The position numbers were made by a program, and so were the translations under genes. Positions 59,672 to 64,000 of a stretch of DNA of 64,000 nt are shown here, piece after piece. Position 1 is the stretch's first letter. Every line of letters begins with the position of its first letter. The notes beneath the pieces are model-generated. The model had not been told where the DNA came from. It did not search any database and worked only from the letters and a program-made list of their open reading frames with translations. Source of the stretch: Chryseobacterium sp. SN22 (GTDB lineage Bacteria; Bacteroidota; Bacteroidia; Flavobacteriales; Weeksellaceae). The DNA lies in contig NZ_VTSX01000014.1 of assembly GCF_008329705.1 (NCBI RefSeq), forward strand, positions 62,001 through 126,000. Direction: 5' to 3'.

Positions 59672-60742
59672 ATGAATTTTGAAGATTTTATTATTGCACC
59701 AAGAAATTTCAGAACGGAAAGCTGGCAGATCGGTGCCGGGATTACAAAGGAGATTAAGGAAGACAGCATTGTACTTCTTTTTGTTTCCGATTACCGGGGC
59801 GCGGATGGGGATGCGGAAGTTCAGGACTTTACAGGAATCAGGAAAGAATTTTATAAATTGTCGCAGCTGGACTTTGAAATTCCCATTATTGATTTGGGTG
59901 ACCTGGTTTCAGGAAAGTCGGTTCAGGATTCCCATTATATTCTGCAGGAAGTTTTGTCAGCGTGTCATCATAAACGGGCAATCCCTGTAATTATAGGCGG
60001 TTCCAATGATTTTTCATTCTCGCTTTTTTCAGCATTGAATTTATTTACAAAAAGCATCAATTATACGCAGATCAGCAATATTATTTCATTAAAGCAGGGT
60101 GAAACCATTAATGAACATACTTTTTTAAGTAAAATTTTCGGAGCTAAGGATTTTTCCATTAAGAATTATCATCATCTGGGCTATCAGAAGCATCTGAATG
60201 AAGCAGATTCTGTAAGACTGATTAGAGAAGTGGAGTTCGATATCATCCGTCTGGCTGAAATGATGAATTCTACGGAAAAAACCGAACCTTTCTTCCGGAA
60301 AGCAGATCTGGTAACAGTAAATTGTGACGCTATCGAAAGCTTCAGTGAGCCATTTTCCATGAATCCACAGGTCAACGGCCTGAACAGGAGGGAAGTCTGT
60401 GCCTATATGAAAGAGATCGGATTGAGTGAAAATTTAAAATCCGTCGGTATTTTCAATTATAATATTTATTCAGAAAATCAGCTGAACCACCAGCTCCTTG
60501 CCCAGATGATCTGGTATCTTATCGAGGGAATCAATATTCAGCAATCCCATCCTAAAGAGAGGCATTATGAAATGTTTTATGTGCTGGTGGATGACCGGCA
60601 GTACGCTTTTAAACGCGATACCTTCAGCAACCTTTGGTATTTCGGCGATGATGAAAATATAGAGAACTGCATTCCTTGTTCGAGGAAAGATTTCGAAGAA
60701 GCTAAAAAGGGCTGGTTGAATGCGCGTCTGACGAAAATGTAA
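59672..60742 (+). CDS. Arginase/formimidoylglutamase-fold protein without metal ligands
   Basis: 356 residues with the ureohydrolase fold. The metal-binding GGDH motif reads 'GGSND' (109-113), the DxHxD block is replaced by 'TQISNIISLK', and the DxDxxD block reads 'VNCDAIESFSEPF'. The binuclear manganese site therefore seems lost, though overall length and 'FVSDYRGADGDAEVQDFTGI' match the family. Likely a pseudoenzyme with a structural or regulatory role. It is followed after 3 bases by a glycosyltransferase gene. Confidence 0.8.
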   Translation: MNFEDFIIAPRNFRTESWQIGAGITKEIKEDSIVLLFVSDYRGADGDAEVQDFTGIRKEFYKLSQLDFEIPIIDLGDLVSGKSVQDSHYILQEVLSACHHKRAIPVIIGGSNDFSFSLFSALNLFTKSINYTQISNIISLKQGETINEHTFLSKIFGAKDFSIKNYHHLGYQKHLNEADSVRLIREVEFDIIRLAEMMNSTEKTEPFFRKADLVTVNCDAIESFSEPFSMNPQVNGLNRREVCAYMKEIGLSENLKSVGIFNYNIYSENQLNHQLLAQMIWYLIEGINIQQSHPKERHYEMFYVLVDDRQYAFKRDTFSNLWYFGDDENIENCIPCSRKDFEEAKKGWLNARLTKM

Positions 60743-60745
60743 GAT

Positions 60746-61747
60746 ATGGCAAACCCCCTTTTTAAAATTTCGGTCATTGTCCCGGTGTATAATGTTGAAA
60801 AATACCTTCCCAAATGTCTTGAGTCATTAATCAGCCAAACCTATCAGGATATTGAGATTCTGGTCGTGAATGATGGAAGTACGGATGATTCCGAAAATAT
60901 TATTCAGGAATATGCACAAAAATATCCGGAGAAAATAAAACCCTTTGCTAAGGAAAACGGTGGATTAAGCGACGCCCGGAATTTCGGGATCGACAGGGCT
61001 GCCGGAGATTATATTGGTTTTGTGGACAGTGACGATTATGTGAATCCGGCTATGTTTGAAGAAATGGTGGGCCTGGCAGAAAAACATCAGGCAAAAATGG
61101 TGATCTGCAATATCCAGAAAGTCGATGAGCACGGAAAAATCACTCAGAAGCTGACACAGATTCCCAATATGCCGGAAAAAATTGATCTTGAGAAAAACTT
61201 ATCCATATTTTCGGATCTGAGTTATTTTGCCTGCAATAAGTTGTTTAAGAAAGAGCTTTTTAGAGAAAAGCGGTTTAAGAAGCAAGCACATTTTGAAGAT
61301 ATCCAGCTGATTCCGCAGCTTTTACTGGAGTGTAAAACGATTGCCCAGACCCAGAATTTCCATTACCAATATCTCGAACGCACCGATTCCATTACAAAAA
61401 CCCATACGGAAAAAGGACTTGATATTTTAAAAGCCGTACAAGATGTAGAGGCATTTTTTAAGGAGTCAAGATATGCGGACCGGCTGGAAGAACTGAAAAA
61501 TTTTCAGATTTTCGAAGGGGTATATTCTTATCTCGCATACCTGGCTTTCGTGAAAAATGAAGAAACTTTTATGGCAATGTCCCGGCAGCTGGAATACTTC
61601 ATGAAAGAGCGGAAAATAAAATTAAAAGATATATTGGGGTATAGTCGTTTTGATAAGAATTATCTGTTATCTTTGCCCCTGAAAAAAAAGATATTTTATC
61701 TGTTGTTTTTTGCTGGTCAGAAAAAACTGATAAGAAAATTAATTTAA
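60746..61747 (+). CDS. Glycosyltransferase family 2
   Basis: 333 residues, GT-A fold: 'VSVIVPVYNVEKYLPKCLES'-type start ('ISVIVPVYNVEKYLPKCLE'), 'VVNDGSTDDSE', 'NGGLSDARNFG' and the DxD site 'VDSDDYV'. It adds a sugar to a surface polysaccharide repeat or glycoprotein. Downstream of the ureohydrolase-like gene and upstream of the MraY/WecA-like gene at the edge of the capsule region. Confidence 0.92.
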   Translation: MANPLFKISVIVPVYNVEKYLPKCLESLISQTYQDIEILVVNDGSTDDSENIIQEYAQKYPEKIKPFAKENGGLSDARNFGIDRAAGDYIGFVDSDDYVNPAMFEEMVGLAEKHQAKMVICNIQKVDEHGKITQKLTQIPNMPEKIDLEKNLSIFSDLSYFACNKLFKKELFREKRFKKQAHFEDIQLIPQLLLECKTIAQTQNFHYQYLERTDSITKTHTEKGLDILKAVQDVEAFFKESRYADRLEELKNFQIFEGVYSYLAYLAFVKNEETFMAMSRQLEYFMKERKIKLKDILGYSRFDKNYLLSLPLKKKIFYLLFFAGQKKLIRKLI

Positions 61748-61854
61748 CACAAATGTAAGTACTGGGGTTTCGGTAAAAATCTGATGAATAGTTTTTTAAC
61801 GTCGACGAAACTTTTCTTTGTTAAAAAGATAGAAAGTGCTTGATCAGAAAAAAA

Positions 61855-62982
61855 ATGGAGAATTTTGAATTGTTCTTAGCTCAGTCCGGTGTTCCTATTT
61901 TCTATATAAAGATAGGGCTGGGTTTTTTGTTCTCGTTTCTTATTACATATTATTCTGTTCCTACCATCATCAAAATTTCCAGAAGAAAAAACCTGATGGA
62001 TGAACCGGGAGTAAGGAGTTCGCATCTCAGGAAAATTCCCAATCTTGGGGGTATTGCCATTTTCTATTCCATAGGAATCTGCACATCGATCTTTGCTTAT
62101 GAGCTTTTCGATCTGTATAAATTTCTCTTCGCATCGCTTATTATTCTTTTGTATATCGGGGTCATGGATGATATTGTAGTAATGCGGGCCTACAAAAAGT
62201 TAGTTGCCCAAATCATGGTATCTTCGTTAATCGTCATAGGATCGGATATACGGATCAGAAGCCTTTTCGGGATTTTCGGAGTTTACGAGATGGATTACTT
62301 CGTAAGTATCTTCTTCAGTATTATCACTTTTATTGTTCTCATCAATGCTTTTAATCTTATCGATGGAATCGATGGGCTTGCCGGAGGATATTCGGTTATC
62401 TGCAGTGCCCTTTTCGGAATAAGTTATTACCGGTTAGGAGAATATAATTATCCGCTGGTTGTTTTGTCGGTAATTATTATCGGTGCGGTTCTGGCGTTCT
62501 TATATTACAATCTGTCCAATTACAGGACCAATAAAATTTTTATGGGAGATACCGGATCGATGCTGCTGGGATTCCTCCTTGCCTTTACTTCGATCTCTTT
62601 TATTGATATTTTTATCGATAGAGAAATTTCAGGGGTTCCAAGATATCACCTACAGTCTGCGCCTGTGGTAGCTGTTGCAATTCTTATTCTCCCGATTATT
62701 GATACACTGAATGTGATTGTTATAAGACTTGTAAATAAGAAATCACCTTTTGATGCTGATAAAAACCATATCCATCATAAATTACTAAAGCTGAATCTCA
62801 CCCACAGAAGATCCAGTTTTTATATTATCGTCTATTATCTTTTTATCGTCGCGACAGCGTATTATTTCAGACATATCAATATCAATCTTTTATTACTGAT
62901 TATTATTTTACTAGGCTTTCTCGGAGCTTACTTACCGGATTTTATTTATCTTTTAAAAAAGAATAAGAAGACTATCAATTAA
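61855..62982 (+). CDS. MraY/WecA-type glycosyl-1-phosphate transferase
   Basis: 375 residues from ATG at 61855 (a TTG at 61840 is less likely). About ten membrane helices with the family's Mg/substrate loops: 'DEPGVRSSHLRKIPNLGG', 'MDDIVVMRAYKK', 'NAFNLIDGIDGLAGG', 'FMGDTGSMLLG' and 'DADKNHIHHKLL'. 'HIHHKLL' is characteristic of WecA-like rather than MraY enzymes. It transfers a sugar-1-phosphate to undecaprenyl phosphate, starting surface polysaccharide synthesis. Confidence 0.94.
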   Translation: MENFELFLAQSGVPIFYIKIGLGFLFSFLITYYSVPTIIKISRRKNLMDEPGVRSSHLRKIPNLGGIAIFYSIGICTSIFAYELFDLYKFLFASLIILLYIGVMDDIVVMRAYKKLVAQIMVSSLIVIGSDIRIRSLFGIFGVYEMDYFVSIFFSIITFIVLINAFNLIDGIDGLAGGYSVICSALFGISYYRLGEYNYPLVVLSVIIIGAVLAFLYYNLSNYRTNKIFMGDTGSMLLGFLLAFTSISFIDIFIDREISGVPRYHLQSAPVVAVAILILPIIDTLNVIVIRLVNKKSPFDADKNHIHHKLLKLNLTHRRSSFYIIVYYLFIVATAYYFRHININLLLLIIILLGFLGAYLPDFIYLLKKNKKTIN

Positions 62983-62987
62983 ATCTT

Positions 62988-62995
62988 TACTTTTG
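62988..62995 (+). promoter_or_regulatory. -7 box for the Wza-like gene
   Basis: TACTTTTG, the same octamer as before topA and the 46900 operon, 17 bases ahead of the ATG at 63012. Confidence 0.5.
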
Positions 62996-63011
62996 CAAAC
63001 AATTGAAAAAT

Positions 63012-63878
63012 ATGATGAAGAACTGTAAATATATATTATTTTTAACACTGCCTCTCTTAATAATGACATCCTGCATAACCACAAAAGATGTTAAGTACAT
63101 GCAGCCGAGTGAAAGCCTTGTTATTAATGAAGAAGGTCTTGTTCCCTACAACATTCCGGTATACCGGATCACTAAGAATGATATTTTAACGCTCAACATT
63201 GTTACTACTCCTAAAGGGGATGCTGCACAGTTTTACTCTTCATTGAATACTTCCGGCGCATCTGGCGGCGGTGGTGCTATGGCCAATATGGGAATCGGTG
63301 CCATAGGATCAGGCGCTTCAGGAGGAGGAAATGCCAATTTCTATTTTAACGGATTAAAAGTAGATGCCAATGGTGACATTAATGTATTCGGTATTGGATT
63401 TATAAAAGTTGAAGGGCGGACCATTGAAGAAGTAAGTAAGGAAATTCAGGATAAAGTAAACGAAAATTTTCAGGAAGGTAAATCTGAAGTACGTTTAAAT
63501 ACCAATGGGATTACCTTTTATGTATTGGGGGATATAGAAACTACAGGAGTTACCGGTGAGAAAATAGTGCATAAGAATACACTGACAATTACTGAAGCTC
63601 TGGCAATAAGCGGAGGTCTGAACAGGACTATTGATCGGAAAAATATCACGATCCACAGAAAACTGCCTGAAGGAATCAAAACTGCAAGAATCGACCTTAC
63701 CCGGGAAGATGTGATGAACTCCCCTTATTACTATGTACAGAACGGTGATGAAATCTATCTTAACACCAGAGCAAAAAGCTTGAACGGGCTTGGAAAGGAT
63801 CCGATTCAGACTTTAACCACTGGAGTATCGGTAATTACTACAGCACTATCCATTTACCTACTTTTAAAAAACCTTTAA
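63012..63878 (+). CDS. Wza-like polysaccharide export lipoprotein
   Basis: 288 residues from ATG at 63012 (the open frame begins at TTG 63003). Lipoprotein signal with 'IMTSC', then Poly_export ('YRITKNDILTLNIV') and SLBB-type regions ('NTNGITFYVLGDIETTGVTG', 'ITEALAISGGLNRTIDRKNI'), an unusual Gly/Ser/Ala-rich loop near 80-110, and a C-terminal membrane segment. It forms the outer-membrane channel for capsule or exopolysaccharide, with the Wzc-like protein that follows 4 bases later. Confidence 0.92.
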   Translation: MMKNCKYILFLTLPLLIMTSCITTKDVKYMQPSESLVINEEGLVPYNIPVYRITKNDILTLNIVTTPKGDAAQFYSSLNTSGASGGGGAMANMGIGAIGSGASGGGNANFYFNGLKVDANGDINVFGIGFIKVEGRTIEEVSKEIQDKVNENFQEGKSEVRLNTNGITFYVLGDIETTGVTGEKIVHKNTLTITEALAISGGLNRTIDRKNITIHRKLPEGIKTARIDLTREDVMNSPYYYVQNGDEIYLNTRAKSLNGLGKDPIQTLTTGVSVITTALSIYLLLKNL

Positions 63879-63882
63879 TATC

Positions 63883-64000
63883 ATGATTCCAGGAAAAGAC
63901 GCTACGGTAGAGAAGGTGGACTCTCAGAAGGAAAAACACGGTTCTTTCGCATTGTTTGATATCGAACATTTTTTAAGAAGAGTTCTGAAAAACTGGTACT
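63883..64000 (+). CDS. Wzc-like polysaccharide co-polymerase/tyrosine kinase (N-terminal part)
   Basis: Only the first 39 codons are in the window. 'FDIEHFLRRVLKNWY' is the cytoplasmic start and beginning of the first membrane helix of Wzz/Wzc proteins in Bacteroidota. Its position right after a Wza-like gene supports the call. The kinase domain, if present, lies outside. Confidence 0.7.
   Translation, partial: MIPGKDATVEKVDSQKEKHGSFALFDIEHFLRRVLKNWY

Noticed and set aside
1-64000. tRNA, rRNA or riboswitch genes
   Set aside because: No cloverleaf-like T-loop strings, rRNA cores or known riboswitch patterns were noticed; a proper covariance search was not possible.
1-64000. Insertion sequences or integrases explaining the toxin island
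   Set aside because: No transposase or recombinase frames and no terminal inverted repeats with target duplications were found.

Overview
The window looks like a chromosomal segment of a Chryseobacterium-like member of the Flavobacteriia (Weeksellaceae). The evidence is: Bacteroidota -7 boxes of the form TAnnTTTG upstream of many genes; almost no Shine-Dalgarno sequences; a type IX secretion (T9SS) C-terminal domain; a Bacteroidota-style LspA with an insertion; and a complete flexirubin pigment locus with darA and darB. No rRNA, tRNA, CRISPR array, transposase or origin was seen.

Layout. (1) 1-7.2 kb is housekeeping: the tail of a HAD nucleotidase, then on the minus strand trpS, a SanA/YdcF-like protein, lspA, two small proteins, a DksA/TraR-like regulator and ileS. 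(2) 7.3-13.5 kb is a polymorphic-toxin island on the minus strand. An 869-residue protein with a C-terminal papain-fold toxin domain is followed by seven tandem YrhB/Imm35-type immunity genes (four intact, three frameshifted). Beyond them lie a displaced fragment of a zincin (HExxH) toxin and two decayed copies of what may be its own immunity gene. Repeated terminator-plus-tail blocks between them suggest cassette-wise growth and decay. (3) 13.7-46.7 kb is the flexirubin locus. One half carries aryl-polyene functions: a CoA/ACP ligase, a tyrosine ammonia-lyase, ketoreductase, ketosynthases and a chain-length-factor-like partner, two ACPs, dehydratase-like hotdog proteins, a thioesterase, a halogenase-like flavoprotein, a LolA-like carrier and an ABC exporter. 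The other half carries dialkylresorcinol functions: DarA, DarB and a three-part MMPL-acyltransferase-methyltransferase-like fusion. (4) 46.9-64 kb holds envelope and polysaccharide genes (EpsG-like, acyltransferase 3, glycosyltransferase, MraY/WecA-like, Wza-like and the start of a Wzc-like protein), interleaved with a large T9SS-secreted protein, topA, a beta-propeller glycosidase and a ureohydrolase-fold protein that has lost its metal ligands.

How the genes work together (inference from known flexirubin and aryl polyene pathways). Tyrosine is deaminated to 4-coumarate, activated by the ligase, loaded on an ACP and elongated by the ketosynthase/reductase/dehydratase set to an aryl polyene acid. 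DarB and DarA make the dialkylresorcinol. One of several acyltransferase-like proteins joins the two as an ester, and the LolA-like, MMPL and ABC proteins deliver pigment to the outer membrane. The strongest promoter seen (46731-46760, TTTG-N18-TAAATTTG) drives MMPL-darA-darB and two hotdog genes up to a terminator at 40041-40065.

Limits: all family calls are from reading motifs without database searches. Every frameshift or stop reported could also be a sequencing error.
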